Shown piece after piece: positions 48,566 through 58,138 of a stretch of DNA of 64,000 nt; positions within the stretch are counted from its first letter, which is position 1, and each line of letters starts with the position of its first letter. The notes below the pieces were generated by a model. That model ran no database searches. It saw only the letters and a list, made by a program, of their open reading frames with translations, and was not told where the DNA came from. The stretch comes from Rhizobium sp. CC-YZS058. GTDB lineage: Bacteria > Pseudomonadota > Alphaproteobacteria > Rhizobiales > Rhizobiaceae. The translations under genes were made by a program, and so were the position numbers. Location of the stretch: the NCBI RefSeq assembly GCF_034720595.1, contig NZ_JAYESJ010000001.1, forward strand, positions 1,204,001 through 1,268,000, written 5' to 3'.

Positions 48566-50292
48566 TGCCATGCAACCGGATAGGCGACTGTCTGCGAGGT
48601 CGGGACGGCAATGTCGCGGTAATGACGGCTCTGTTCATGCCGCTCTGCGCAGGGCTGATGGCACTCGGTGTCGATTTCGGTCACCTGGCACTCGAGCGAC
48701 GCCAGTTGCAGACCGTCGCGGATCTCGCCTCCATCGCCGTTGCCTCCAACCTCGCCAATGCCGAACAGGCCGCCATGGCGCATCTGCAGGACAACGGCGT
48801 CGATGTGGTGGTCAAAACGCCGCGCGGCTGGATCGATGCCTCGGGCCAGACCTATGACGAGGCTTCGGTCCCTCCCGGTCTCGGCCGCGTGACGATCGAG
48901 AAGGGCCGCTATATCGCCGACCGTTCGGCCGATGTCGCGCTTCGGTTTACCGTGGGTGCGCAGCCGCATGACGGCGCGCGGGTTACGGTTCAGAAGGCGG
49001 GAACGCTGTTCTTTGCAGGCCTGTTCACGACGGCGCCGATCATGGCGGCGACGGGCACCTCCGCCGCTCAAAAACAGGCGGGTTTTTCCATCGGCTCGCG
49101 GCTCGCGAGCCTCGATGGCGGACTTCTCAATGCGATCCTCAGCCAGATGCTCGGCACGACCATCAGCCTGAAGGCGGTGGACTACCGCCTTCTTGCCGCC
49201 GCAAATGTCGGCGCGACGGACCTGGCACAAGGTCTGATGAAGGAGCTTTCGCTCACCACCGCGACCTACGAGGACCTGCTGGATGCTGAGATCTCGGTGG
49301 CGCAGCTGCTCGGCGGGATCGCGCGGGCGCCCGGGCTTTCCTCTCCGGCCGGCGCTCTGCTCCGCAGCCTGGTGGGATCCCTGCCGAAATCCGGTCCAAC
49401 CTTTAAGCTCTCGTCGCTGCTTGATCTCGGCAGCAAGGAGCCGCTTCGTGTCCAGAGTGGATCCGGCCTGCAGATGAGGCTTGGCCTGCTCGATCTCCTG
49501 CAGGCCAGCGCGGCGCTCGCCAGCGGCGGCAAGCTGGTCTCGGTGGAAACGGCGGCAGGGCTGCCGGGACTTGGAAAGGTCGATCTGGCGCTTGCGATCG
49601 GCGAGCCGCCCGTCGGCACACCGCCGAACCGGTTCGGCACCTTGGGCGATGCGGTCCGTACCAGCCAGGTGCGCCTGGCAGCAACCGTGACGATCGACGG
49701 TCTGGCGGAGCTGGCCGGCATCAAGATTCGCCTGCCGCTCTATCTCGAGGTGGCGCATGCCGAGGCGAAGCTTGCCGATATCCAGTGCCACAGCCGTGCG
49801 CCGGCCAATGCGACCGTGATCCTCGACGCCGTTCCGGGCGTGGCGGAGCTTTCGATCGGCGATGTCGATCCGACGGTGCTTCGCAATTTCGGTCGGACGC
49901 CGCGGGTGACGAAGGCGCGGCTCGTCGACAGCGGGCTGCTCTCGATCGATGGGATCGCGCAGACCGACGTCGGCGCGCTCAAGCATCGCCGGTTGAGCTT
50001 CTCGCCCACCGAGATTGCCGTCGGTACCACCAAGACGGTGTCGAGCGACGGGATGGTGACTTCAGCCACCCAATCGCTTCTGTCCACGCTCGAGGTGGAT
50101 ATCCGCATTCTCTTTCTTTCCGTTGGTTCGCCCAAGCTGATCCAGGCCGCTCTGGCCAAGACCCTGGCCGCCGCCACGCCCAGTCTCGACGCGCTGATCG
50201 ACCGGCTTCTGGCAACGGCGGGCGTACGGGTGGGGGAGGCGGATCTGCGGGTTACGGGCGTCAGCTGCTCCCCTCCCGTTCTCGTCCAATGA
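48565..50292 (+). CDS. TadG-like pilus-assembly family protein
   Basis: The 575-residue protein begins RIGDCLRGRDGNVAVMTALFMPLCAGLMALGVDFGHLAL after a few residues, the Tad domain N-terminus with one membrane helix, then QTVADLASIAVASNLAN. The long remainder (about 80-570) is periplasmic, Leu/Ala-rich, with repeated LL/LG stretches such as LLDLGSKEPLRVQSGSGLQMRLGLLDLLQASA. It lacks the von Willebrand MIDAS motif that some TadG proteins have. The start overlaps the TadE stop (TGATG). Confidence 0.82.
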   Translation: MPCNRIGDCLRGRDGNVAVMTALFMPLCAGLMALGVDFGHLALERRQLQTVADLASIAVASNLANAEQAAMAHLQDNGVDVVVKTPRGWIDASGQTYDEASVPPGLGRVTIEKGRYIADRSADVALRFTVGAQPHDGARVTVQKAGTLFFAGLFTTAPIMAATGTSAAQKQAGFSIGSRLASLDGGLLNAILSQMLGTTISLKAVDYRLLAAANVGATDLAQGLMKELSLTTATYEDLLDAEISVAQLLGGIARAPGLSSPAGALLRSLVGSLPKSGPTFKLSSLLDLGSKEPLRVQSGSGLQMRLGLLDLLQASAALASGGKLVSVETAAGLPGLGKVDLALAIGEPPVGTPPNRFGTLGDAVRTSQVRLAATVTIDGLAELAGIKIRLPLYLEVAHAEAKLADIQCHSRAPANATVILDAVPGVAELSIGDVDPTVLRNFGRTPRVTKARLVDSGLLSIDGIAQTDVGALKHRRLSFSPTEIAVGTTKTVSSDGMVTSATQSLLSTLEVDIRILFLSVGSPKLIQAALAKTLAAATPSLDALIDRLLATAGVRVGEADLRVTGVSCSPPVLVQ

Positions 50293-50315
50293 TCCCCGAG
50301 TGAAGGTCGCTCGCC

Positions 50316-52694
50316 ATGTTCACCGTTCTGGAATGCGTCACCCAACAGCATCAGTCTTCCATCGTCCTCGTGGCTGCGGCCATTGCGCTCACCGGCATGT
50401 TCGCCTTCTTCCACCTGATGCTGCGTGCGGAGGAGAGCGCTGCGGAGCGCCGGCGAAACTGGGCGCTGATCGCCGCCTTCGCCGGCGGGCTCAGTGTCTG
50501 GGCCACCCACTTCGTCGCCATGCTCGCCTATGAAGGCACGGTGGCGATCGGCTTCGACTGGCTGTTTACGGCCCTTTCCTCGGCGCTGGCGGTGGCAGGA
50601 TTCCGCCTGGCGCTGGCAATCGGCCTCAGTCGTCCCCGGCTTCTGCTCGGCGCGGCGGGTCTGATCACGATGTCCGTCGCGGTCATGCACTTCGTCGGCA
50701 TGGCCGGCGTCCGGGCAGCGGCGCAGGTGCGCTTCGACTGGCTGTCGATCGCGGTCGGCGCTGTCGTCGCCTTCGTGATGTTTGCCGGCGCGCTTGCCGC
50801 CTTCATGCGGCTCGCCGGTTGGCGGCGCATCCTCGTGCCGGGCAGCGTTGCGGTCATCGGCATCTGCACGCTGCATTTCACCACCATGTCCGCCACCATC
50901 CTCGCTCCCGATCCGGCCCTGCCAGCGGTCGAGACCGGCGTCTTCGACCGGATCTGGCTGACGAGTGCCATCAGCGCGGTCACCTTTCTGGTGCTGCTCG
51001 TTCTGGCCATTGCGGTGGTGGTCGATCGCTATCTCGTGGACCTCAAAGGCTTCGCCAATGCAACGCTCGATGGCCTCGCCTTGGTGCAGGACGGGCGGAT
51101 CGTCGAGATCAACACCAAATTCGCCCAGCTCTGCGAGCGCCGGGAGGGCGATATCGTCGGCCTGCCGCCGAACCTGCTGCTGAAGGCCAACGACGGACAG
51201 CCGGTCGATGCCGCCCGCCAGCGCCCGGTCGAAGCCACGCCGCAGATCGGCGAGCGCCATCGTATCTTCGAACTCGCCGTCCATACGATCGATTATGGCG
51301 GCCGGCCGTGCCAGGTCATCGCCATCCGCGACCTGACCGAGAAGCGGGCGGCGCAGCGCAAGGTGGAGTATCTGGCCCGTCACGACATGCTGACCGGGCT
51401 CACCAACCGCTCCATGTTCCAGGAGGCGCTGGAAGAGGCGCTGACCTTGAGCCGCGAGACCGGCGAGGCTTTTGCCTTGCTCTCTCTCGATCTCGACCGG
51501 TTCAAGGCCGTCAACGATCTCTTCGGCCATGCCGAAGGCGACCGAGTGCTGCGCGATGTTGCCGAGATCCTGCGCAGCGCCATTTGCGAGGGCGATGTGG
51601 TTGCCAGGCTCGGCGGCGACGAGTTCATCATCCTTGCCCGGCGCGTCGGCGGAGCGGATGCCTATGGCGCGCTGGCCGAGCGGATCCTCGCCATCTTCCG
51701 GGAACGCATGGACCTGCTGGCCGATCCGACCGCTGTCGGCGTCAGCATCGGCATCGCGCTTTCGCCGAAAGACGGAAAGGACGCGGAGACGCTGATGCAT
51801 TCCGCCGATGTGGCGCTCTACCGCGCCAAGAACAGCGGCCGCGGTGTTCATGCCTTTTACGACCGGACGATGGACCACGAAGCGCGCGAGCGCCGGCAGC
51901 TTGAGAACGATCTTCGACAGGCGATCGCGCGGGAGGAGTTTCACCTGCTGTTCCAGCCCATCCAGTCAATCGCCGATGAAACGGTGGTCGGCTACGAAGC
52001 CCTGCTGCGCTGGGATCATCCCGTTCGCGGCAATGTCTCGCCGGACTTGTTCATTCCGATCGCCGAGGAGAGCGGCATCATTCTTTCCATCGGGGAGTGG
52101 GTGTTGCGCGAGGCCTGCCGGCAGGCGGCCGGCTGGCGGGAGCCTTGCAAGGTGGCCGTCAATATTTCCGCCGTGCAGTTCCGCCTGCCAGGCCTCGCCT
52201 TCCTCGTCTGTACGGTGCTGAACGAAACCGGCCTCGCGCCGGCGCGGCTGGAGCTGGAGGTCACGGAATCCGCCCTGCTGAAGGACAGGCGCGCCACGAT
52301 CGAAACGCTTCGCCAGTTGAAGGCGATCGGCGTGCAGATCGTCATGGACGATTTCGGCACCGGCTATTCCTCGCTCAGCAATCTGCAGGCCTTCCCCTTC
52401 GACCGGTTGAAGATCGACCGCAGCTTCATTGCGTCCATGCAGAGCGACCCGAACGCCCGCGCCATCGTGCATGCCGTCGTCGGCCTCGGCCGCAGCCTGA
52501 ACCTGCCGGTGACGGCCGAGGGCATCGAAACGGAAGAACAGTATCGCATGATCGTCGAGGAAGGCTGCCGGCATGCCCAGGGCTTCCTGCTCGGCCGGCC
52601 GGGCAGGGGGCCGCTGCCGCTGGCCCCGGTCGCAGATCTTCCCGAGCCGGGCGTTGAAGACGACACGCTTGCCCGCCTGCTGTTTTCGGTCTGA
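50316..52694 (+). CDS. MHYT-PAS-GGDEF-EAL cyclic-di-GMP signalling protein
   Basis: The 792-residue protein has an MHYT membrane sensor (about 10-240) with three repeats: ATHFVAML, VMHFVGMAGV and LHFTTMSA, which may bind copper or sense gases. A PAS-like segment (about 245-345) follows, then GGDEF (GGDEF intact at about 432) and EAL (YEALLRW at about 558, with ELEVTESALL, MDDFGTGYSSLSNL and KIDRSFI). Both catalytic domains look complete, so it could make and degrade c-di-GMP; which activity dominates is not visible. The gene next to it is a 100-residue unknown protein. Confidence 0.93.
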   Translation: MFTVLECVTQQHQSSIVLVAAAIALTGMFAFFHLMLRAEESAAERRRNWALIAAFAGGLSVWATHFVAMLAYEGTVAIGFDWLFTALSSALAVAGFRLALAIGLSRPRLLLGAAGLITMSVAVMHFVGMAGVRAAAQVRFDWLSIAVGAVVAFVMFAGALAAFMRLAGWRRILVPGSVAVIGICTLHFTTMSATILAPDPALPAVETGVFDRIWLTSAISAVTFLVLLVLAIAVVVDRYLVDLKGFANATLDGLALVQDGRIVEINTKFAQLCERREGDIVGLPPNLLLKANDGQPVDAARQRPVEATPQIGERHRIFELAVHTIDYGGRPCQVIAIRDLTEKRAAQRKVEYLARHDMLTGLTNRSMFQEALEEALTLSRETGEAFALLSLDLDRFKAVNDLFGHAEGDRVLRDVAEILRSAICEGDVVARLGGDEFIILARRVGGADAYGALAERILAIFRERMDLLADPTAVGVSIGIALSPKDGKDAETLMHSADVALYRAKNSGRGVHAFYDRTMDHEARERRQLENDLRQAIAREEFHLLFQPIQSIADETVVGYEALLRWDHPVRGNVSPDLFIPIAEESGIILSIGEWVLREACRQAAGWREPCKVAVNISAVQFRLPGLAFLVCTVLNETGLAPARLELEVTESALLKDRRATIETLRQLKAIGVQIVMDDFGTGYSSLSNLQAFPFDRLKIDRSFIASMQSDPNARAIVHAVVGLGRSLNLPVTAEGIETEEQYRMIVEEGCRHAQGFLLGRPGRGPLPLAPVADLPEPGVEDDTLARLLFSV

Positions 52695-52697
52695 CCC

Positions 52698-53000
52698 ATG
52701 ACGGCGACGCGCGCGCGCGGGATTGACGACGAGCCCACCGCCCCTTTGCCATTGCGCACGGCGGAGGGCCTGCAAGCCTATTGGCAGTGCGGCCGGCGCC
52801 ATGTCCGGCTGACCAACGAGGAGCTTCTCGCGCTCTGGACCGCGAGTTTCGAAGCAGTGATCGCGCGAAATACAGCAGAGACGCGGCAGGACTACGAAGA
52901 TTCCACCTATGAAATGACCATCCGCCATCTCCGGCCGAACCTTCGTGTCATCGAAGCGGTTTGGGAGCGGTGGATGACCTCGATCCACAATCGTATCTGA
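52698..53000 (+). CDS. Hypothetical protein
   Basis: The 100-residue protein starts 4 bases after the c-di-GMP gene's stop (MTATRARGIDDEPTAPLPLRTAEGLQAYWQC...). It is helical, with LTNEELLALWTASFEAVIAR and RVIEAVWERWMTSI. No family is recognised. Close spacing suggests cotranscription with the c-di-GMP gene. Confidence 0.6.
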   Translation: MTATRARGIDDEPTAPLPLRTAEGLQAYWQCGRRHVRLTNEELLALWTASFEAVIARNTAETRQDYEDSTYEMTIRHLRPNLRVIEAVWERWMTSIHNRI

Positions 53001-53105
53001 GGAAGGCTCGTGCATTTGTTCGTTGTGGCGGTTTGGCGCATGGACAGGGCCGGGCTTCCATGGCACGTGTCGCTGGCTGCAAACGGCAGACATTGGCAGG
53101 CAGGC

Positions 53106-53504
53106 ATGAGACGGCGAACCCGAGACACGTGGCGACAGGCCTGGCTGATGCTGGGGGCGGTGGTTTTCGTTCTGCAGTTGCTGCTCGGCACCGCCATGGC
53201 GGCCGGTGCCGCCGCCTCGCCAAGGCTGGATGCCTTCGGCAACCCGCTCTGCCTCGCCGATGTGGTCGACAAGGGCGACACGGGTCATGCCGGCGACCAC
53301 GGGTCTGGAAAGTTTGCCGGCTGCTGCGGCGTTGCCTGCAGCATGGTCTTTTCCGGCCTTGCGCCGAGCCCCTTGCCTGCGCCGCTCCACCCGGCGGTCG
53401 CTGCACTTGCCGCGCCGGAGCGGGGCCTGTCGCGCGGCGTGCGCACCGTCCTGCGCCCGGAAACAGATCCCGAAAATCCCCGCGCACCCCCTTCCATCCT
53501 GTGA
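53106..53504 (+). CDS. DUF2946-like membrane-anchored protein (copper cluster)
   Basis: The 132-residue product has one N-terminal hydrophobic helix (WLMLGAVVFVLQLLLGTAMAAGA) and a short exported part with Cys and His: NPLCLADV, GHAGDHGSGKFAGCCGVACSM. This fits the DUF2946 pattern of small proteins found next to copper-handling genes. The frame is open from 53010, so the start is uncertain; GGCAGG precedes ATG 53106. Confidence 0.6.
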   Translation: MRRRTRDTWRQAWLMLGAVVFVLQLLLGTAMAAGAAASPRLDAFGNPLCLADVVDKGDTGHAGDHGSGKFAGCCGVACSMVFSGLAPSPLPAPLHPAVAALAAPERGLSRGVRTVLRPETDPENPRAPPSIL

Positions 53505-53655
53505 CACCGCAGGGGTGGGCGCAGCGAGCCATGCTCGCGGCGCTCCTCCCGGTGCGTTTCGTTCGTTTCACGATCCCGGTTTCGCCGCTGCGGCGACGCC
53601 GGATGTTTTGCACGCGACCGGCGCTCCAACGCTGGCACATGATGGATCCTTGTTC

Positions 53656-54177
53656 ATGAAAACGCTTCTTCTTTCCGCTGCCTTCGCGCTTCTCGCCGGC
53701 AGCGCCTCCGCCCATGTCTCCCTGGAAGCCAGGGAGGCGCCTGTCGGCTCCACCTTCAAGGCTGTGCTGCGCGTCCCGCACGGCTGCGAGGGTAAGCCGA
53801 CCACAAAACTGCGCGTCCAGGTGCCGGAAGGCTTCATCGGCGTGAAGGCGCAGCCCAAGGCAGGCTGGACGCTCGAGAAGGTCAAGGGTGCCTATGCAAA
53901 GGCCTATGATTATTACGGCACGCCCATGAAGGAGGGCGTGAAGGAGGTCATCTGGGAAGGCGGCAGCCTCGCCGACGACGAGTATGACGAATTCGTTCTG
54001 CGCGGCACGCTGTCGGCCGAGCTGAAGCCGGGTGAAACCCTGTTCTTCCCCGTCGTGCAGGAATGCCCGGACGGCGCGACCGAACGCTGGGTCGAGCGGC
54101 CGGCCAAGGGCCAGACGAGCGAGGATCTCGAGCTGCCGGCACCCGGAATCCTGCTCCTGCCGAAGTCCGGCTCCTAA
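53656..54177 (+). CDS. YcnI-like (DUF1775) periplasmic copper protein
   Basis: The 173-residue protein has a signal peptide MKTLLLSAAFALLAGSASA, then His as the first mature residue (AHVSLE), which is the copper ligand in YcnI. Further DUF1775 features are GSTFKAVLRVPHGCEGKPTTKLRVQVPEGF (with HGC), PKAGWTLEKVKGAY, EVIWEGGSLADDEYDEFVLRGTL and FFPVVQECPDGATERW, with the copper-binding Trp. It sits between the DUF2946-like and CopC-CopD genes, as in other copper-uptake clusters. Confidence 0.9.
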   Translation: MKTLLLSAAFALLAGSASAHVSLEAREAPVGSTFKAVLRVPHGCEGKPTTKLRVQVPEGFIGVKAQPKAGWTLEKVKGAYAKAYDYYGTPMKEGVKEVIWEGGSLADDEYDEFVLRGTLSAELKPGETLFFPVVQECPDGATERWVERPAKGQTSEDLELPAPGILLLPKSGS

Positions 54178-54246
54178 GCCCTTGGCCGAGCGGCGGGGCA
54201 ACCTCTTGCCCCGCCGCCTCCTGATCGAGACGGAAAGGAGAGCGGG

Positions 54247-55869
54247 ATGATCCCGACGATCGGCAAAGGCCTCCGGCTTGGGCAAGCGTGCGGGCGCTCG
54301 GGCCTGTTCTTTCGTGCTGCCCTCGTCTGGCGCGTTGGCCTTGTCTGGCTGCTGATGGCCGCCTCGGCCTATGCCCATGCGGCGCTCAACCGCGCCGAGC
54401 CGGCCGATGGGGCGCGGCTCGCCGCCCCGCCGGCCCTCATCCGCCTGACCTTCAGCGAGCCCGTCTCGCCGACGCGGCTGACATTGACCGGCCCGGACCG
54501 TGAGCCCTTCATGCTGACGGAAACGCGGCTCGCCGGCACGACGCTGGAGATCGTGCCGCCGCCGGCGCTCGCCGATGGCGGTTATGTCCTGTCCTACCGG
54601 GTCGTGTCGCAGGACGGCCATCCGATCGGCGGGGCGGTGCTTTTCACCCTGGGACAAGGGCCGGCCGCCAGCGCTGCCGCCGTCACCGACGATCGGGCGG
54701 TGCAGGCTGGCCTCTGGGTCGGGAAGCTGGCGCTCTATTTCGGCCTCTTCTTCGGGATCGGCGGTGCCTTCGCCCGCAGCTGGTTTGCTGACGGCAGGGG
54801 GGCAGGCCTGGCGGTTCCGGTCTCTGCGCTGGCGGTCGGTTTCGTCGGCGCTGCCCTGTCGGCCGGGTTTCAGGGGCTCGATGCGCTGGGCGCATCGCTC
54901 TCCGCTTTGAGCGAGGGCGAGAGCTGGCGCGCAGGGCTCGCCACCAGTTTCGGGGCGAGCCTGGTCTTCGCCAGTGCCGCCTTCGCCTGCGCCGGCCTCG
55001 CCCTGCTGCAGGGGCCGGGGGCCGGCGGCCGCTGGATTTCGCTCGGCGCGCTTGTGGCTGCCGGCCTGGCGCTCAGCCTCAGCGGCCATGCCAGTGCCGC
55101 CGATCCGCAATGGCTGATGCGGCCGGCGGTCTTCTTCCACACGGTCACCATCGCCGTCTGGGCCGGTGCGCTCCCGGTTCTCTTCGCCGTCCTGCGCAGC
55201 GAAGGGGCCTTGCCGGCCCTGAAGCGTTTCTCGCGGGTGATCCCGCTCCTGCTTCTTGTCCTCGTCCTTGCTGGCACTGTTCTGGCGATCGTGCAACTGC
55301 GCAGCCCGGCAGCGCTGCTGTCGACCGACTATGGCCGCGTCTTCCTCGTCAAGCTGGCGCTGCTGCTGCCGCTGTTCCTGTTGGCCGCCTTCAATCGCTG
55401 GGGGCTGACGGCGCGTGTCCAGGCGGGCGACGCCGTGGCGCGTCGCGTTGTGCTGCGGATCATCATGGTGGAGACCGTGCTGGTTGCGCTAATCTTCGCC
55501 ACGGCCGCCGTCTGGCGGTTTACGCCGCCACCGCGCGTGCTGATCGCCGAGGTGCCGCCCGCGATCGTGAAACTCTCCGACGAGACCGTTGCCGCGACCG
55601 TGACGCTCGACCGCGCGGCGGGGAGGGCGGAGGTGACGCTCGCAAAGGAGGGGGGAGGTTCGCTCGACCCGCTGGAGGTGGGGCTGGTGATGAGCCAGGC
55701 CGAGGCCGGCATCGAGCCGATCCGCCGGCCGGCGGTGCGGGAGGCGAGCGGCGCGTGGCGCATTGAAGGTCTCGATCTGCCGGCCGGTGGCCGCTGGTCG
55801 CTCCGGCTCGACCTCGTGGTCAGCGATTTCGAGATTGTCCGGCTGGAGGGTCAGGTGACGCTGGACTGA
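54247..55869 (+). CDS. CopC-CopD fusion protein (copper import)
   Basis: The 540-residue protein joins a periplasmic CopC domain and a membrane CopD domain, as in B. subtilis YcnJ. After a signal segment the mature N-terminus is His (AHAALNRAEPADGARLAAPPALI), followed by LTFSEPVSPTRL and SQDGHPIGGAVLFTLG, giving the typical copper ligands. From about residue 150 there are eight hydrophobic helices (for example KLALYFGLFFGIGGAFARSW, FHTVTIAVWAGALPVLFAVL), and a C-terminal soluble beta domain (about 430-540) similar to YtkA. Together with the upstream YcnI-like gene it probably brings copper into the cytoplasm. Confidence 0.92.
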   Translation: MIPTIGKGLRLGQACGRSGLFFRAALVWRVGLVWLLMAASAYAHAALNRAEPADGARLAAPPALIRLTFSEPVSPTRLTLTGPDREPFMLTETRLAGTTLEIVPPPALADGGYVLSYRVVSQDGHPIGGAVLFTLGQGPAASAAAVTDDRAVQAGLWVGKLALYFGLFFGIGGAFARSWFADGRGAGLAVPVSALAVGFVGAALSAGFQGLDALGASLSALSEGESWRAGLATSFGASLVFASAAFACAGLALLQGPGAGGRWISLGALVAAGLALSLSGHASAADPQWLMRPAVFFHTVTIAVWAGALPVLFAVLRSEGALPALKRFSRVIPLLLLVLVLAGTVLAIVQLRSPAALLSTDYGRVFLVKLALLLPLFLLAAFNRWGLTARVQAGDAVARRVVLRIIMVETVLVALIFATAAVWRFTPPPRVLIAEVPPAIVKLSDETVAATVTLDRAAGRAEVTLAKEGGGSLDPLEVGLVMSQAEAGIEPIRRPAVREASGAWRIEGLDLPAGGRWSLRLDLVVSDFEIVRLEGQVTLD

Positions 55870-55909
55870 CCGCCGGAGGCGAAGCCTTCAAGACTTGCCT
55901 GAAATGGAA

Positions 55910-55940
55910 GGTCCCCGGCCGCGTTCTGCGGCCGGGGACC
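55910..55940. terminator. Strong bidirectional hairpin between convergent genes
   Basis: GGTCCCCGGCCGC (55910-55922) pairs perfectly with GCGGCCGGGGACC (55928-55940) across a five-base loop. It lies between the copC-copD stop and the convergent chemoreceptor stop. T-runs are weak on both sides. Confidence 0.7.
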
Positions 55941-55951
55941 TGTTCGCGGTC

Positions 55952-57949
55952 TCAGAACTCTTCCCAGTTGTCGCCGGCCGGAGCCGCGCTCGAGGCCGGC
56001 TTCGAGGCAAAGGAGCTGGCGATGCGGCTGACCATGCTGCGGGCCGGCGAGGGGACCGCGCGGGCCATGGGCGCTGCGGCCGACGGGCCGCGACGGACGG
56101 CCAACGGCGCGGGCGCTCCGGCATTGCCGTTTGCCGCGCTGACGCGACCGGCCGAAACACCGCCGAACTGGAACTGGCCGACGAGTTCCTTGAGGCGCGT
56201 CGCCTCCATCGCCAGCGTCGCGCCGGCCGCATTGGTCTCTTCCACCATGGCGGCGTTCTGCTGGGTCACCTGGTCCATCTGGTTGACGGCGGTGTTGACC
56301 TCCGACAGGCCGACCGACTGTTCGCGCGCCGAGGTGGCGATCGAATCCATGTGCTGGTTGATGGTGACGATGTAGCCTTCGATCGTTTTCAGCGCCTCGC
56401 CGGTCTGGCTGACGAGCTTGACGCCGTTCTGCACCTCTCCGGAGGAATTGCGGATCAGGTCCTTGATCTCCTTGGCGGCCTGGGCCGAGCGCTGGGCAAG
56501 CTCGCGCACCTCCTGGGCCACGACCGCAAAGCCCTTGCCGGCTTCGCCTGCGCGGGCGGCTTCCACACCGGCGTTGAGTGCGAGCAGGTTGGTCTGGAAG
56601 GCGATCTCGTCGATCACGCCGATGATCGAGGAGATCTGGTTGGAGGACTGCTCGATCTTGCTCATCGCATCGACGGCATTGGCGACGACGGCACCGGACT
56701 GGCGGGCGCTGTCATTGGCCTGGATGGCGACGGTGCGCGCTTCCTCGGCCCGCTTGGAGGAATTGGAGACATTGGCGGTGATCTCGTCGAGCGCGGCGGC
56801 GGTTTCTTCCAGCGAGGCCGCCTGCTGCTCGGTGCGCTTCGACAGATCGTCGGCACTGCGGCTGATCTCGCGCGAGCCGCCGTCGATCGAGCTGGTGGCG
56901 TCCGACACTGCCGCCAGCGTGGTGCGCAGCTGGTCCACCGCCTGGTTGAAGTCGGCGCGCAGGCTTTCGAACTCTTCGGCGAAGCGATCGGTCAGCTGGA
57001 AGGCGAGATTGCCGGAGGCAAGGTGCTTGAGGCCGCTGGCGAGGCCAGTGGTCGCCTGCGCCATGGCCTCGGCGCGGTGGCGGTCCTGCTCTTCGCGGCT
57101 CCGGCGTTCCTGATCGGACAGGGTGCGCTGACGTTCGGCCGCGCTTTCGAGATCGCGCGCCTTCAGGCCATTGTCCTTGAAGATCTGGACCGCGCGGGCC
57201 ATGCCGCCCACTTCGTCGCGCCGTGCGGTGCCGTTCACGCTTGCCGTCAGATCGCCGCCGGCAAGCGTCGTCATGACGCCCGAGAGCGAGGTGATCGGGC
57301 GGATCAGCCAGCTGCGGATCGCGAAGAGGCCGACCAGCACGACGACCAGCGTACCGCCGATCACGAGGGCAAGCGTCGTCCAATAGGTGGCGATCGAGGA
57401 CGCCGTCAGCGCATCGCTGCGGGCGTCGACACCGGCGAGCAGCGTGTTGGTGACCTCGGTCAGCGACTTGGAGATCGGCGGGAAATTGGGCTCGCATTCG
57501 CGCAGATAGGCAGCCTGCGCGCTGATACGGTCCTGCGAGCCGCGCGCTGCGGCGCCACGGGTAAAGGCATTGGCGCAGCTCTGGTCGAGAACGGCCAGCC
57601 CGTCCGCCTTCAGCTTGGCGATGGCCGCGTTGCCGCCGCTGGCTTCCAGCGCGGTGTCGGCGTGCTGGACGAATTCGTCATGCATGGTCTTGAGATTGGC
57701 CGCCGCCGTCTTCGTCGCCTCTTCGCTGCTGACGATCATCAGCGTGCCTGCGGCCGCACGGGCGGCCTGGAAGGCGCGGTTGGCGCGTGCCAGCTCGGTG
57801 GCGGCCCGGCTCTCATTGACCAGAAGATCGCTATAGGCGTCGTCAATGCTCATGATCCGATCGCCCGAATAAAGGGCGGCCCCCAGCGAGAACAGCGCGA
57901 AGAGGCCCATCAAGGCCAGAAATTTTCCAATAATCGGGATATTTTGCAT
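55952..57949 (-). CDS. Methyl-accepting chemotaxis protein with CheR/CheB tether (second)
   Basis: The 665-residue receptor has a first membrane helix (IGKFLALMGLFALFSLGAALYS), a four-helix-bundle sensor (about 30-190; ANRAFQAARAAAGTLMIV) of the Tar/CHASE3-like kind, a second helix (WTTLALVIGGTLVVVLVGLFAI), HAMP, and a signalling domain whose sequence is identical over long stretches to the receptor at 40006, including the tip EIAFQTNLLALNAGVEAARAG. The end is GDNWEEF, a CheR/CheB-binding pentapeptide. GAGG precedes ATG 57949. Ligand unknown. Confidence 0.93.
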   Translation of the reverse strand: MQNIPIIGKFLALMGLFALFSLGAALYSGDRIMSIDDAYSDLLVNESRAATELARANRAFQAARAAAGTLMIVSSEEATKTAAANLKTMHDEFVQHADTALEASGGNAAIAKLKADGLAVLDQSCANAFTRGAAARGSQDRISAQAAYLRECEPNFPPISKSLTEVTNTLLAGVDARSDALTASSIATYWTTLALVIGGTLVVVLVGLFAIRSWLIRPITSLSGVMTTLAGGDLTASVNGTARRDEVGGMARAVQIFKDNGLKARDLESAAERQRTLSDQERRSREEQDRHRAEAMAQATTGLASGLKHLASGNLAFQLTDRFAEEFESLRADFNQAVDQLRTTLAAVSDATSSIDGGSREISRSADDLSKRTEQQAASLEETAAALDEITANVSNSSKRAEEARTVAIQANDSARQSGAVVANAVDAMSKIEQSSNQISSIIGVIDEIAFQTNLLALNAGVEAARAGEAGKGFAVVAQEVRELAQRSAQAAKEIKDLIRNSSGEVQNGVKLVSQTGEALKTIEGYIVTINQHMDSIATSAREQSVGLSEVNTAVNQMDQVTQQNAAMVEETNAAGATLAMEATRLKELVGQFQFGGVSAGRVSAANGNAGAPAPLAVRRGPSAAAPMARAVPSPARSMVSRIASSFASKPASSAAPAGDNWEEF

Positions 57950-58138
57950 GGAACGCCTCGAGCGATGTCTGAGCCCGCACGGGGCTCGCTGAGAATGGAG
58001 GCTGCACGCTATCCTCCGCAATTTAAGGGGAGGTTTACGGAGGAAGGCTTTTTCAGGCACCCCCGGCTTTCTTAAGGCCAGGAACTCCCGCGCCCTCTGC
58101 CGGTTGGACGACCGGAAAATGGGACAGGGCGAGGCCTG

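Noticed and set aside
52961..53659. Alternative frame encoding 232 residues over the DUF2946-like gene
   Set aside because: It begins inside the upstream gene, is Arg/Gly/Ala-rich with no domain, and overlaps the better frame with the Cys/His features.
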